DNA from: Oerskovia turbata | GTDB lineage: Bacteria; Actinomycetota; Actinomycetes; Actinomycetales; Cellulomonadaceae | NCBI RefSeq assembly: GCF_000718325.1 | Contig: NZ_JOFV01000005.1 | Coordinates: forward strand, 1-64,000 | Reading direction: 5' to 3' | DNA length: 64,000 nucleotides | Shown here: positions 21,462 through 30,651 of the stretch, in pieces | Numbering within the stretch: the first letter of the stretch is position 1 | How the letters are laid out: each line of letters starts with the position of its first letter | The notes under the pieces: model-generated | Told to the model about the DNA's origin: nothing | The model's database searches: none | Seen by the model: only the letters and a program-made list of their open reading frames with translations | Made by a program: the position numbers and the translations under genes

Positions 21462-22634
21462 GTGGACCTGTTCGAATACCAGGCGCGCGACATCTTCGAG
21501 AAGCACGGGGTTCCCGTGCTGGGCGGCGTGGTCGCCACGACCCCCGAAGAGGCTCGCGAGGGCGCTGAGAAGCTCGGTGGCGGGACCGTGGTCGTCAAGG
21601 CCCAGGTCAAGACCGGAGGACGTGGCAAGGCGGGCGGCGTCAAGCTCGCCCACTCGCCCGAGGAGGCCGCCGAGAAGGCGTCCGAGATCCTCGGCATGGA
21701 CATCAAGGGCCACACGGTCCACCGCGTCATGATCGCGGCCGGCGCGAAGATCGCCGAGGAGTTCTACTTCTCCGTGCTCCTCGACCGGGCCAACCGCTCG
21801 TACCTCGCCATGGCGAGCGTCGAGGGCGGCATGGAGATCGAGGTCCTCGCGGTCGAGCGCCCCGAGGCCCTCGCCAAGGTCGCCGTGGACCCGACCGTCG
21901 GCATCGACCAGGCGAAGGCCGACGAGATCGTCGCCGCCGCCGGGTTCGCCGACGACATCAAGACGCAGGTCGCCGACGTCATCCAGAAGCTGTGGACCGT
22001 CTACAAGGAGGAGGACGCGACACTGGTCGAGGTCAACCCCCTGGTCCGCACCGAGGACGGCTCGATCGTCGCGCTCGACGGCAAGGTGACCCTCGACGAG
22101 AACGCCGGCTTCCGCCACGCGGACCACGCCGAGCTCGAGGACAAGGACGCGGCCGACCCTCTCGAGGCCAAGGCCAAGGAGAACGACCTCAACTACGTCA
22201 AGCTCGACGGCCAGGTCGGCATCATCGGCAACGGCGCGGGGCTCGTCATGAGCACGCTCGACGTCGTCGCCTACGCCGGTGAGCAGCACGGCGGCGTCAA
22301 GCCCGCCAACTTCCTCGACATCGGCGGCGGCGCGTCCGCAGCCGTCATGGCCGCGGGCCTGGACGTCATCCTGGGCGACGAGCAGGTCAAGAGCGTGTTC
22401 GTGAACGTCTTCGGCGGCATCACCGCGTGCGACGAGGTCGCCAACGGCATCGTCCAGGCGCTCGCGATCCTCGGCGACGAGGCGAACAAGCCGCTCGTCG
22501 TCCGCCTCGACGGCAACAACGTCGAAGAGGGGCGCGCGATCCTCGCCCAGGCGAACCACCCGCTCGTCACCCTGGCCGAGACGATGGACGGCGGCGCCAG
22601 CAAGGCTGCCGAGCTGGCCAACGCCGCTTCCTGA
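21462..22634 (+). CDS. sucC: Succinyl-CoA synthetase beta subunit
   Basis: A 390-residue ATP-grasp subunit of the TCA-cycle enzyme that converts succinyl-CoA to succinate with formation of ATP or GTP. It opens [19 protein letters not shown], has the nucleotide-binding [12 protein letters not shown], and ends in the CoA-ligase fold with [18 protein letters not shown] 21462 is chosen because the family starts right at (M/V)DLFEYQ; GGAAGGA lies 11 bases upstream. An upstream in-frame ATG at 21444 is the alternative. sucD follows after 30 bases. Confidence 0.94.
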   Translation: MDLFEYQARDIFEKHGVPVLGGVVATTPEEAREGAEKLGGGTVVVKAQVKTGGRGKAGGVKLAHSPEEAAEKASEILGMDIKGHTVHRVMIAAGAKIAEEFYFSVLLDRANRSYLAMASVEGGMEIEVLAVERPEALAKVAVDPTVGIDQAKADEIVAAAGFADDIKTQVADVIQKLWTVYKEEDATLVEVNPLVRTEDGSIVALDGKVTLDENAGFRHADHAELEDKDAADPLEAKAKENDLNYVKLDGQVGIIGNGAGLVMSTLDVVAYAGEQHGGVKPANFLDIGGGASAAVMAAGLDVILGDEQVKSVFVNVFGGITACDEVANGIVQALAILGDEANKPLVVRLDGNNVEEGRAILAQANHPLVTLAETMDGGASKAAELANAAS

Positions 22635-22664
22635 CCCGAGACCCGAGAGAGAAAACAGACAGAC

Positions 22665-23552
22665 ATGGCAATCTTCATCAACGAGGACTCCAAGGTCATC
22701 GTCCAGGGCATGACGGGTTCGGAGGGCCAGAAGCACACCACGCGCATGCTGGCCTCCGGCACCAACATCGTGGGCGGCGTGAACCCGCGCAAGGCCGGCA
22801 CCTCGGTCTCCTTCCCGAAGGGTGACGGAACGGTCGACGTCCCCGTGTTCGGGTCCGTCGCCGACGCGATGGCCGCCACGGGCGCCGACGTCTCCGTGAT
22901 CTTCGTGCCCCCGGCGTTCACCAAGTCCGCGGTCGTCGAGTCCATCGAGGCCGGCATGCCGCTGACCGTCATCATCACCGAGGGCGTCCCCGTCGCGGAC
23001 TCCGCGGAGTTCTTCACCCTGGCCGAGGCCAAGGGCGTCCGCCTCATCGGCCCCAACTGCCCGGGCATCATCAGCCCCGGGAAGTCGAACGTCGGGATCA
23101 TCCCGGCCGACATCACGGGCCCCGGCAAGATCGGGCTCGTCTCGAAGTCCGGCACGCTGACCTACCAGATGATGTACGAGCTGCGTGACTTCGGCTTCTC
23201 GACCGCGATCGGCATCGGCGGCGACCCGATCATCGGCACCACGCACATCGACGCCCTCGCGGCGTTCGAGGCAGACCCCGACACCGAGGCGATCGTCATG
23301 ATCGGCGAGATCGGTGGCGACGCCGAGGAGCGTGCCGCGGCGTACATCCAGGCGCACGTGACCAAGCCGGTCGTCGGCTACGTCGCGGGCTTCACGGCTC
23401 CCGAGGGCAAGACCATGGGCCACGCCGGCGCCATCGTCTCCGGCTCGTCGGGCACCGCGCAGGCCAAGAAGGAGGCCCTCGAGGCCGCGGGCGTCAAGGT
23501 CGGCAAGACGCCGTCCGAGACCGCCGCTCTCATGCGCGAGATCCTCTCCTGA
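22665..23552 (+). CDS. sucD: Succinyl-CoA synthetase alpha subunit
   Basis: 295 residues, carrying the CoA-binding Rossmann domain ([15 protein letters not shown]) and the phosphohistidine loop GHAGAIVSG near residue 250, whose His is phosphorylated in catalysis. It forms the active enzyme with SucC. GAGAGAAAA precedes ATG 22665. The gene ends just before a strong terminator. Confidence 0.95.
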   Translation: MAIFINEDSKVIVQGMTGSEGQKHTTRMLASGTNIVGGVNPRKAGTSVSFPKGDGTVDVPVFGSVADAMAATGADVSVIFVPPAFTKSAVVESIEAGMPLTVIITEGVPVADSAEFFTLAEAKGVRLIGPNCPGIISPGKSNVGIIPADITGPGKIGLVSKSGTLTYQMMYELRDFGFSTAIGIGGDPIIGTTHIDALAAFEADPDTEAIVMIGEIGGDAEERAAAYIQAHVTKPVVGYVAGFTAPEGKTMGHAGAIVSGSSGTAQAKKEALEAAGVKVGKTPSETAALMREILS

Positions 23553-23583
23553 TCACGCCCCGCTGAGCAACGCTCAGCAGCGT

Positions 23584-23622
23584 CCGACGGCGCCCGGCCA
23601 TCCAACGGCCGGGCGCCGTCGG
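23584..23622 (+). terminator. Strong terminator after sucCD
   Basis: Perfect 16-base arms CCGACGGCGCCCGGCC (23584-23599) and GGCCGGGCGCCGTCGG (23607-23622), loop ATCCAAC. A smaller hairpin (GCTGAGC at 23562-23568, GCTCAGC at 23572-23578) precedes it. A TACCCT box directly after it (23625-23630) may be the promoter of the next gene. Confidence 0.85.
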
Positions 23623-23736
23623 CGTACCCTGTTCTTCCCGGGCAGGCGTCGGGCAGGTGCCCGGGACGTGCGCCGATCGCGGGCGCGCCGCCCGACCTGC
23701 ACCGCCAGGGCCGACCGATCGACGACGATGGAGACC

Positions 23737-25038
23737 ATGACCACGCCCACCCAGTCCGTCGCCGGGCGACGGGCACCCCGCACGGTCGAGGAGCCCGCCC
23801 GCGGTCCTCGCCGCCCCCTCGAAGCCCCACGGCGCTGGATCTCCGGCGTGGTCGCCGCGCTCCAGGCGCTCGCCCTCTCGCTGGCCGTGGTGATCCTGCC
23901 GGCCGTCGCAGCGTTCCTCGCGTCCTCCGCGGGGCCGGGCGACGGTGACACCGGGGGCTGGGGCCAGTCGGTGTCGGTCGCCGCCGGGTTCTGGCTCCTG
24001 GCGCACGGGGTCCCGCTCGCGGCCGCAGGCACCTCGATCACGATGGTGCCGCTCGGGCTCACGGTGCTGATGGTCTTCACGTGCTTCGCGTCGGCCCGCC
24101 GCTCCGCGCACACCGCGACGTCGTCGTGGGCCGTCGGTGTCGGGGTCTACGCGCTCGCCACGCTCGTCATCGCGCTGCTCGCGGGGTCGGCGCCGGGGTG
24201 GGACGTCCTGCTCGCGCTCCTGGGTGGCGCGGCCGTCGCGGGGATCGGCCTCGGGGCCGGGATCCTGACGCGTCCCGACGCGCCGAGGGTCGCCGACCTG
24301 ACCGCGGTCCTCGACCCGTACGTCCCGCCCGTCGTGCGGCTCGGTGCCCGCGCGGGCCTGCTGGGCCTGGCGCTGCTGGTCGGGCTGTCGAGCGTCGTGG
24401 TCGGCGCCTGGGTCGTCGCCGGTCGGGCGACGTCGGGCGACATCGTCGTCGGTCTCGCCCCTGGTGCGCTCGGGGGCCTGATCCTCGCGGTCTCGCAGCT
24501 CGCGGTCGTCCCGAACCTGGTGCTCTGGGTGGGCTCCTGGATCGCGGGGCCCGGCTTCGTGGTGGGCGAGGGGAGCAGCTTCACGACGAGCGCCTCCGAG
24601 CCCGGCGCGCTGCCCGCCGTCCCGATCCTCGGCGCCCTGCCCGGGCCCGAGTGGACGACCGTCCTGGCCTCGTTCGCCCCCGTGCTCGTCGTGGTCATGG
24701 GCATCGTGGCCGGGGTGTTCGTGTGGCGCCGGTGCGGGCGGCACGACGCCCGCTGGGTGGACCTGGGCCTCGCGCTCGTGGGCGTCGCCCTGACGGTGGG
24801 CCTGCTCGTGGTGGTGCTGCAGGTCCTGGCGGGCGGCGCCGTCGGACCGGGACGCATGGCCCAGGTGGGCGCGCCGCCGCTGCTCGCCGGCGGCGTCGTG
24901 GCCGCGGAGATCGCGGGAGGCGCGGCGCTCGCGCTGGCGTGGGGCAAGGCCGCCGTCACCGAGCGGGTGCGTCACCGTCACGACGACACCGCGCCTGACG
25001 CTGCCGCGCCCGACGACGAGGCCGCCCCCGTCGACTGA
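23737..25038 (+). CDS. DUF6350 family membrane protein
   Basis: A 433-residue polytopic membrane protein with about ten membrane segments and a charged His/Asp-rich tail. This family of unknown function sits between sucD and purN in many actinobacteria, and the same order is seen here. The first 35 residues are Arg/Pro-rich and cytoplasmic. ATG 23737 is preferred over the ATG nine bases upstream because GGAG is spaced correctly before it. It stops 41 bases before the stop of a convergent gene. No catalytic motif is visible. Confidence 0.78.
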   Translation: MTTPTQSVAGRRAPRTVEEPARGPRRPLEAPRRWISGVVAALQALALSLAVVILPAVAAFLASSAGPGDGDTGGWGQSVSVAAGFWLLAHGVPLAAAGTSITMVPLGLTVLMVFTCFASARRSAHTATSSWAVGVGVYALATLVIALLAGSAPGWDVLLALLGGAAVAGIGLGAGILTRPDAPRVADLTAVLDPYVPPVVRLGARAGLLGLALLVGLSSVVVGAWVVAGRATSGDIVVGLAPGALGGLILAVSQLAVVPNLVLWVGSWIAGPGFVVGEGSSFTTSASEPGALPAVPILGALPGPEWTTVLASFAPVLVVVMGIVAGVFVWRRCGRHDARWVDLGLALVGVALTVGLLVVVLQVLAGGAVGPGRMAQVGAPPLLAGGVVAAEIAGGAALALAWGKAAVTERVRHRHDDTAPDAAAPDDEAAPVD

Positions 25039-25079
25039 CCTCGCCGGGGGTGGGGGACCGGTCCCGGGGCTGGACGGAC

Positions 25080-25652
25080 CTACTGCCCCAGCCGGTCCTT
25101 GGTCCACTGCTCGCGCGCCTGCTCGTACTGCACCGCGCACTCCTGCTGCGCGGCGACCGTGATGGCGCCGTCGAGGCACTGCTGGTTGTCGAGCTCGACG
25201 TCCCACATCGCGAGCCCTCCGAGCATCGACAGCGACATGGTCGCGGTCAGGCCCAGGCCGACGGCCACCGCGGGCAGCAGCGCCCCGCCCAGGCGGGCAC
25301 GCCACACCGCCCGCATCGCCCGGACCCCGAACACGATGGTCACGACCGCGAAGAAGAGGCTCGAGACCCGCCACGGGAACGCGAGCGAGCTCGTGACGAG
25401 CGTGACGAGCATGAGCAACCCGAAGTGCAGCACCTGTCGCGTGGTCGCGCGCAGCGTGTCGGGGTCGACGGGCACGGGCGGCTCGCCCGGCGCGGGAGGA
25501 CCGCCGCCGGGGCGGCCCGGGCCGACCTGACCGGGCGGGACGTCGTGGGCGGGGGGAGCGGGCGGCCCCTGCACCGGGGGAGGGCTGGGCCTGCGCGCCT
25601 CGTCGGTCGGCTTCTGGGCGCCGGGACGTGGGGGCGCGTACGGGTTGCCCAT
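25080..25652 (-). CDS. Membrane protein with Pro/Gly-rich cytoplasmic start, unknown function
   Basis: 190 residues. The first 75 are almost entirely Pro, Gly, Ala and Arg, likely disordered. Three to four hydrophobic helices follow (around 88-105, 107-122, 135-160), then a soluble tail with two cysteines (NQQCLDGA and AQQECAVQYEQA) that could form a disulfide outside the membrane. I do not recognise a family. GAGGAG lies seven bases before ATG 25652. It is divergent from purN across a 160-base region. Confidence 0.72.
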   Translation of the reverse strand: MGNPYAPPRPGAQKPTDEARRPSPPPVQGPPAPPAHDVPPGQVGPGRPGGGPPAPGEPPVPVDPDTLRATTRQVLHFGLLMLVTLVTSSLAFPWRVSSLFFAVVTIVFGVRAMRAVWRARLGGALLPAVAVGLGLTATMSLSMLGGLAMWDVELDNQQCLDGAITVAAQQECAVQYEQAREQWTKDRLGQ

Positions 25653-25812
25653 CGGCAGCTCCTCGGTGCTTCGCGGGTGGCACCGGGCGGACCGGCGGGA
25701 GCCCTCCGCCCAGGGGGTGGGGAGCAGACCGGCACCTGTCCGGCGCGGACTAGGGTGGTACCTGGCTTTTCTCCCCCATTCTCCACCACTGCCGACGCCT
25801 CCGAGGAGCACC

Positions 25813-26454
25813 GTGCGCACACCTTCCGGTCAGCCCATCGACACGACGAGCGCGGCGCGGGTCGTCGTCCTGGTCTCGGGGGCGGGCAGCAACCTCGCCG
25901 CGCTGCTCGCGGCGCACGAGGATCCCGCCTACGGGGCACGGGTCGTGGGCGTCGTGACGGACAAGCCGGGTGCGGGGGCTCTCGACCTGGCGCGTGAGGC
26001 GGGGGTCGCGTCGGTCGTCGTCGCACCGGGCGACTTCGCGGACCGCGACGCGTGGAACGACGGCGTCGCGGAGGCCGTGGCGGTCTTCTCGCCGGACCTG
26101 GTGGTCCTCGCGGGGTTCATGCGCATCCTGAGCCCCGCGTTCGTCGACCGGTTCGCGGGCCGGACGATCAACACGCACCCTGCGCTGCTGCCGTCCTTCC
26201 CGGGCGCGCACGGGGTCCGCGACGCGCTCGCGTACGGCGTCAAGGTCACGGGGTGCACGGTCCACGTGGTCGACAACGGCGTGGACACGGGACCGATCAT
26301 CGCCCAGGCGGCCGTGGCCGTCGAGGACTCCGACGACGAGCGGGTGCTGCACGAGCGCATCAAGGTCGCGGAGCGGGCCCTGCTGGTCGAGACGGTCGGT
26401 CGGGCTGCGCGCGAGGGCCTGAGGGTCGAGGGTCGCCGGGCGCTGCTGGGCTGA
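25813..26454 (+). CDS. purN: Phosphoribosylglycinamide formyltransferase
   Basis: A 213-residue enzyme of purine synthesis that transfers a formyl group from 10-formyl-THF to GAR. It shows VLVSGAGSNLAALL at the start, the catalytic region FMRILSPAFVDRF...NTHPALLPSFPGAHG with its Asn and His, and DTGPIIAQ. GTG 25813 has GAGGAGC four to nine bases upstream. A TAGGGT box at about 25750 is a plausible -10. purH follows about 930 bases later, separated by a pseudogene and hairpins. Confidence 0.94.
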   Translation: MRTPSGQPIDTTSAARVVVLVSGAGSNLAALLAAHEDPAYGARVVGVVTDKPGAGALDLAREAGVASVVVAPGDFADRDAWNDGVAEAVAVFSPDLVVLAGFMRILSPAFVDRFAGRTINTHPALLPSFPGAHGVRDALAYGVKVTGCTVHVVDNGVDTGPIIAQAAVAVEDSDDERVLHERIKVAERALLVETVGRAAREGLRVEGRRALLG

Positions 26455-26480
26455 GCCTGCGCGGAACCACCCGCGAGCGA

Positions 26481-26528
26481 AGTTGTCAGAACGAGCGTGA
26501 GCTCGAGGTCACGCTCGTTCTGACAACT
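26481..26528 (+). repeat. Long perfect hairpin, class with TGTCAGAACGAGCGTG arms
   Basis: Two perfect 20-base arms, 26481-26500 and 26509-26528, with an 8-base loop. The core TGTCAGAACGAGCGTG and its complement recur at 63567-63608 after folD. It lies 26 bases after purN and probably ends its transcript. It also abuts the broken start of the SRPBCC pseudogene. Confidence 0.8.
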
Positions 26529-26529
26529 C

Positions 26530-26982
26530 GCCGCGCGACATCGAGGTCGTGGACACGCGGCGCAACATTGCGGACGCCCCAGAAGCCGACCCGGGGAGCG
26601 TCCTCGCTCGGCTCTTCGGGCCACGCCTCGAGGGCTGCTACGACGGCGCGACCGTGGACATCGACGCGGCCAGGCTCCTGGCTCGTGGGCCTACGCGCAC
26701 CGCGCGGGCGAGGAGGAGTACGGGTTCTTCGGCACCTTCCACTCGGTCGTGCCGGACACCCGGGCCGTCCAGACCTTCGAGTTCGCAGGTGCCCCCGGGC
26801 ACGTGAACCTCGACGAGGTCACGTTCGAGGACCTGCCGGGCGGCAGGACCAGGATCCTCACGCGCTCGGTCCATCAGTCGGTCGAGGCACGGGACGCCAT
26901 GGTCGGCTCGGGCATGGCCGACGGCATGAGCGAGGGCTACGACCGCCTCGACGAGCTGCTGGCCTCGGACGTCGTCGCCTGA
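26530..26982 (+). pseudogene. Decayed AHSA1/SRPBCC-domain gene
   Basis: Two reading frames together resemble one SRPBCC (AHSA1, START-like) protein. The first frame gives RDIEVVDTRR, then ARLFGPRLEGCYDGATVDID up to about 26668; the second frame gives WAYAHRAGEEEYGFFGTFHS onward and EFAGAPGHVNLDEVTFEDLPGG to the TGA at 26980-26982. A one-base loss near 26665-26685 would explain the shift. The N-terminal part is also shortened: the usual REFDAP...WTDP segment is missing and no start codon precedes the match. Both lesions suggest a dead gene. A sequencing error could explain the frameshift but not the missing start. Confidence 0.7.
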
Positions 26983-27255
26983 CGGCGGCGCGCCGCCGAG
27001 GTCCGCGGCGCCCTCCGCCGAGATGCGGCCATCTGGGGCCGGTGCGTCCCCCCGACCCCGGACAGCCGCATCTCGCGTGCAGCGGCGCAGCGTGGGCGAG
27101 GCCCGGGAGCGCTCGCGCCCGGCTGCTCGCACGACGTGCATGCGGCCCGACGGCGCCACGCGCCCCGGGGGAGCCGCTCACCCCGGGTGCGAGGCGCCGT
27201 CGGGCAGGGAGCGGAACCTGGCGAGGTCCGCTGCGAACCCGGCGCGGTAGGATCG
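26983..27255. other. Hairpin-rich spacer before purH
   Basis: No gene seen. It holds a perfect 16-base palindrome CGGCGGCG/CGCCGCCG (26983-26998), a hairpin with 11-base arms CGAGATGCGGC (27019-27029) and GCCGCATCTCG (27065-27075), and a hairpin with 13-base arms GCCCGACGGCGCC (27145-27157) and GGCGCCGTCGGGC (27193-27205). A TAGGAT box at 27248-27253 just before the riboswitch is the likely -10 of the purH transcript. Confidence 0.7.
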
Positions 27256-27342
27256 GAGGCGGCCGCGACTGGCGAGGGTGGGAACGACCACCGGGGAGCG
27301 TCCGATCGACCTGTTGGTGCGTCGTCCGCCTGGGCGCCTGGT
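27256..27342 (+). ncRNA. ZTP riboswitch (pfl motif) upstream of purH
   Basis: The conserved pieces of the ZTP aptamer appear in order: GCGACTGGCG, a hairpin GTGGGAACGACCAC directly followed by CGGGGAGCG, a linker of about 25 bases, and the 3' pseudoknot element CCGCCTGGGC. It sits in the purH leader, 40 bases before the start codon, a classical location. Binding of ZTP or ZMP, the signal of low 10-formyl-THF, would turn on purH. It starts directly after a TAGGAT box. Confidence 0.9.
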
Positions 27343-27382
27343 GACCGGAATTCCGCGACCCGCCGACCCACAGGAGCCCCTC

Positions 27383-29041
27383 GTGTCCGCAGCCCCCACC
27401 ACTCCCGAGACCCAGATCGCCGACGACGCCCAGCGCCCCGTGCGCCGCGCCCTGCTGAGCGTCTACGACAAGACCGGCCTCGTCGAGCTCGCCACGGCCC
27501 TGCACGCCGCGGGCGTCGAGCTCGTCTCGACGGGCTCGACCGCGTCCACGATCGCTGCGGCCGGTGTCCCCGTGACCAAGGTCGAGGACCTCACGGGCTT
27601 CCCCGAGTGCCTCGAGGGGCGCGTCAAGACGCTGCACCCGCGCGTGCACGCCGGGATCCTCGCGGACACGCGCAAGCAGGACCACCTCGACCAGCTGGCG
27701 CAGCTCGAGATCGCGCCGTTCGAGCTCGTCGTCGTCAACCTCTACCCGTTCGCGGACACCGTCGCGTCGGGCGCCGGTCCGGACGCGGTGATCGAGCAGA
27801 TCGACATCGGCGGCCCGTCGATGGTCCGCGCCGCGGCGAAGAACCACCCGAGCGTGGCCGTCGTCGTCGACCCGGCCGCCTACGGCGACGTGGTCGCCGC
27901 GGTGCAGGCGGGCGGCTTCACGTACGCGCAGCGCAAGGCGCTCGCCGCGCAGGCGTTCGTGCACACCGCGACCTACGACGTCGCCGTGGCCTCGTGGATG
28001 AGCAGCGTCGTCGCTCCCACCGACGAGGTGCAGGGCGAGGACGGCCCGGTCTCCACCGGCTTCCCCGCCTGGGTCGGTGCCACCTGGGACCGCTCCGACG
28101 TGCTGCGCTACGGCGAGAACCCGCACCAGCGCGCCGCGCTCTACACCACCGGCCACGGCGCCACGGGCCTCGCGCAGGCGACCCAGCTCCACGGCAAGGC
28201 CATGAGCTACAACAACTACGTCGACGCCGACGCCGCGTGGCGCGCCGCGCACGACCACGGCGACGCCCCGACGGTCGCGATCATCAAGCACGCCAACCCG
28301 TGCGGCGTCGCGGTCGGCGCCGACGTGGCCGACGCGCACGCCAAGGCCCACGCGACCGACCCCGTCTCCGCGTTCGGCGGCGTCATCGCGACCAACGCCG
28401 TGGTGACCGCGGCCGCGGCCGAGCAGATCGCAGGCGTCTTCACCGAGGTCGTCGTGGCCCCGGGCTACGAGCCGGAAGCGCTTGAGGTCCTTTCGCGCAA
28501 GAAGAACATCCGCCTGCTCCAGGTCGACGGCGCCCCGAGCGCGGGCGTCGAGATCCGCCCCATCTCGGGTGGCCTGCTCATGCAGCAGGTCGACCGGCTC
28601 GACGCCGCGTCCGAGACCGGCGGCGACAGCCCCGCGTCCTGGACGCTCGCGACGGGCGAGGCCGCCGACGCCGAGACGCTCGCGGACCTCGAGTTCGCGT
28701 GGCGGGCCGTGCGCGCCGCGAAGTCGAACGCGATCCTGCTCGCCAAGGGCGGGGCCGCGGTCGGCATCGGCATGGGCCAGGTCAACCGCGTCGACTCGTG
28801 CCGCCTGTCGGTCGAGCGCGCCAACACCCTCGGCGCCGAGGGCGAGGAGCGCGCACGCGGCTCGGTCGCCGCGTCCGACGCGTTCTTCCCCTTCGCCGAC
28901 GGCCTGCAGGTCCTGCTCGACGCGGGCGTCAAGGCCGTCGTGCAGCCCGGTGGGTCGGTCCGCGACGACGAGGTCGTCGCGGCCGCGCAGGCCGCCGGCG
29001 TCACGCTGTACCTGACGGGCACGCGCCACTTCGCGCACTGA
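27383..29041 (+). CDS. purH: Bifunctional AICAR formyltransferase/IMP cyclohydrolase
   Basis: A 552-residue enzyme of the last two purine steps. The N-terminal MGS-like IMP cyclohydrolase domain has [17 protein letters not shown] and [13 protein letters not shown]. The C-terminal formyltransferase domain has [10 protein letters not shown], the KHANPCG motif with its catalytic Lys-His, and [22 protein letters not shown] 27383 has CAGGAG six bases upstream and lies just after the ZTP riboswitch. It is the product-consuming step for ZMP, which fits riboswitch control. Confidence 0.95.
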   Translation: MSAAPTTPETQIADDAQRPVRRALLSVYDKTGLVELATALHAAGVELVSTGSTASTIAAAGVPVTKVEDLTGFPECLEGRVKTLHPRVHAGILADTRKQDHLDQLAQLEIAPFELVVVNLYPFADTVASGAGPDAVIEQIDIGGPSMVRAAAKNHPSVAVVVDPAAYGDVVAAVQAGGFTYAQRKALAAQAFVHTATYDVAVASWMSSVVAPTDEVQGEDGPVSTGFPAWVGATWDRSDVLRYGENPHQRAALYTTGHGATGLAQATQLHGKAMSYNNYVDADAAWRAAHDHGDAPTVAIIKHANPCGVAVGADVADAHAKAHATDPVSAFGGVIATNAVVTAAAAEQIAGVFTEVVVAPGYEPEALEVLSRKKNIRLLQVDGAPSAGVEIRPISGGLLMQQVDRLDAASETGGDSPASWTLATGEAADAETLADLEFAWRAVRAAKSNAILLAKGGAAVGIGMGQVNRVDSCRLSVERANTLGAEGEERARGSVAASDAFFPFADGLQVLLDAGVKAVVQPGGSVRDDEVVAAAQAAGVTLYLTGTRHFAH

Positions 29042-29060
29042 ACCGTCCGCAGGGCCGGCT

Positions 29061-29158
29061 GTCGGCACCGGACCGGGTGCCGACCATGCGGTTGCCGTCG
29101 GTCGAGCATGCGGTTGTCGTCCGGATTCACCCGGATGCGGACGACAACCGCATGCTCG
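29061..29158 (+). terminator. Two hairpins after purH
   Basis: First hairpin: arms GTCGGCACC (29061-29069) and GGTGCCGAC (29076-29084). Second: perfect 21-base arms 29103-29123 and 29138-29158 with core GCATGCGGTTGTCGTCC. A partial copy of the second arm (ATGCGGTTGCCGTC) stands just before it at 29086-29099. The hairpins separate convergent purH and the flavoprotein gene. Confidence 0.75.
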
Positions 29159-29186
29159 GCAGCAGGACTGCCCGGCGGCGGGGGCC

Positions 29187-30596
29187 TCAGACGACCGCTT
29201 CGCGCAGCCTGCGTCCCGGGTCGGTCGCGACCTCGACGTCCACGTGCAGCGCCACGTCGCGGTTCATGAGCTTGCGCACCTGACCGACCTCGCGCGGCGC
29301 GTCGACCACGAGGATCGCGCGCACGGTCGCGAGCCGGTGCCCCTCGGCGTTGGTGCGGTGCGCCCCCGCGACGGTCTCGAGGTACAGCGCGGTCCAGCCC
29401 TCGTGGCCGGTGGCCCCGCCGCTCGGGTCGCCGCGGTAGACGACCTCGTGGAACGGCGAGGGCGTGCCGAACAGCGCGATGTCGTGCCCGAGCTGCTGCG
29501 AGAACACGTAGGGCGCGTGCTGGGGGACGGGCGCGAGCCCGAGCAGCGCGCGCACGGGCTGCGGCTCGGCGGACATCTCGTCGATGCCGAGGACGGCCCG
29601 CACGGTCGGCTCGGGGTCGTGCAGCGCCGCGGACCAGTGCCCGCCGGGCACGGGCCCGAACACCGCGCTGTCGCGCGTCGCGCAGTCACCCACGGCGTAC
29701 AGGCGGCGCAGCGCCTTGAGGGGCAGGTGCCCCGAGGTGCCCGACGGCGCCGCGACGGTTGGGGGAGCCACTCGCCCTGCGCTGTTGACCCGGATCGAGC
29801 CCCGCGGGTCGAGGGGGAGAGTGCCCTTGAGCCACGCGGTCGCGGGCCGTGCGCCGACCGCGGCCAGGACCAGGTCGCCCTCGATCGTGCGCCCGTCCGA
29901 GAGCACCGCGTACCGGTCGCCCACCTCGGTGACCTGCGCCCCGGTGAGCAGGCGCACACCCGCGTCGGCGTACCAGCGGACCAGGTGGGCGCCGACCTCG
30001 GCGCCGAGCTGACGCTCGAGCGGTGTCCGGGCCGCCTCGAGCACCGTGACGTCGCACCCTGCCTGCGAGGCGACCCCGGCGACCTCCGCACCGATCCAGC
30101 CGGCGCCGATCGAGACGAGGCGCGTCCCGGGGGTGAGCCGCGCGCGCAGGTGAGAGGCGTCGTCGGCGGTGTGCAGGGTGAGCGCGGCCTCCCAGCCGGG
30201 TGGGCGCACCGGCTCGGAGCCCAGTGCGAGGACCGCGACGTCGGCCGTGACGCGTCGGCCCGAGCGGGTCGTGACCGTGACGGAACCGGTGCCGGGCTCC
30301 AGGTCGACCGCGGGGTCGTCGAGCAGCGCCTCGTCGGCCAGGACGGTGACGTCGACCCCGATCTCGTCGGTCAGCCAGGCCGGGCCCGTGCGCGTGAAGA
30401 GCTCCTTGGAGAGCGGCGGGCGGTCGTAGGGCGGCACGCCCTCCGCCCCGAGGATCGTCACGCGACCCGTGAAGCCGTGCGCCCGCAGGGCCGCCACGGT
30501 CTGGGCGCCGGCGAGCCCCGCGCCCACGACGACGACCGACCCGGCCGCAGGGCGCCGCGAGTGCGGTAGGACAGCTGTGGTGACTGGTGAGGGCAC
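29187..30596 (-). CDS. FAD-dependent oxidoreductase, Rieske ferredoxin-reductase type
   Basis: A 469-residue flavoprotein with two dinucleotide folds: FAD at VVVVGAGLAGAQTVAALRAHG, the family landmark PPYDRPPLSKE, NAD(P)H at SIGAGWIGAEVAGVASQAG, and the second FAD motif YAVGDCATRD. A reductase C-terminal domain follows (FSQQLGHDIALFG). Such proteins pass electrons from NAD(P)H to a ferredoxin. No ferredoxin or oxygenase gene lies nearby, so the partner is unknown. GTG 30596 is preceded on its strand by TACCGT (30604-30609) seven bases away, so the transcript is likely leaderless. Confidence 0.85.
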   Translation of the reverse strand: MPSPVTTAVLPHSRRPAAGSVVVVGAGLAGAQTVAALRAHGFTGRVTILGAEGVPPYDRPPLSKELFTRTGPAWLTDEIGVDVTVLADEALLDDPAVDLEPGTGSVTVTTRSGRRVTADVAVLALGSEPVRPPGWEAALTLHTADDASHLRARLTPGTRLVSIGAGWIGAEVAGVASQAGCDVTVLEAARTPLERQLGAEVGAHLVRWYADAGVRLLTGAQVTEVGDRYAVLSDGRTIEGDLVLAAVGARPATAWLKGTLPLDPRGSIRVNSAGRVAPPTVAAPSGTSGHLPLKALRRLYAVGDCATRDSAVFGPVPGGHWSAALHDPEPTVRAVLGIDEMSAEPQPVRALLGLAPVPQHAPYVFSQQLGHDIALFGTPSPFHEVVYRGDPSGGATGHEGWTALYLETVAGAHRTNAEGHRLATVRAILVVDAPREVGQVRKLMNRDVALHVDVEVATDPGRRLREAVV

Positions 30597-30603
30597 GATC
30601 CCT

Positions 30604-30623
30604 ACGGTAGTCGGCGGTAGGCT
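30604..30623. promoter_or_regulatory. Back-to-back promoters between flavoprotein and DUF3017 genes
   Basis: Only 34 bases separate the two divergent start codons at 30596 (minus) and 30631 (plus). Minus -10 TACCGT is at 30604-30609 and plus -10 TAGGCT at 30618-30623; each is seven bases from its GTG. The -35 regions must therefore lie inside or across the opposite gene's start, so the two promoters should compete. Confidence 0.5.
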
Positions 30624-30630
30624 CGGACTC

Positions 30631-30651
30631 GTGAACTGGTGGGAAGCGTGA
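30631..30651 (+). CDS. Possible leaderless mini-ORF (6 codons) before DUF3017
   Basis: GTG 30631 opens a frame reading (M)NWWEA and stops at TGA 30649-30651, which overlaps the GTG 30648 of the next gene as GTGA. It is placed seven bases after TAGGCT, like other leaderless starts in the window. It could serve as a landing site that passes ribosomes to the downstream start, which has no good ribosome site. The two Trp codons are notable but prove nothing. Confidence 0.35.
   Translation: MNWWEA

Noticed and set aside
26549..26806. Intact 85-residue protein after purN
   Set aside because: Its second half is out of frame with the SRPBCC similarity that continues in the next frame, so it is read as part of a pseudogene.
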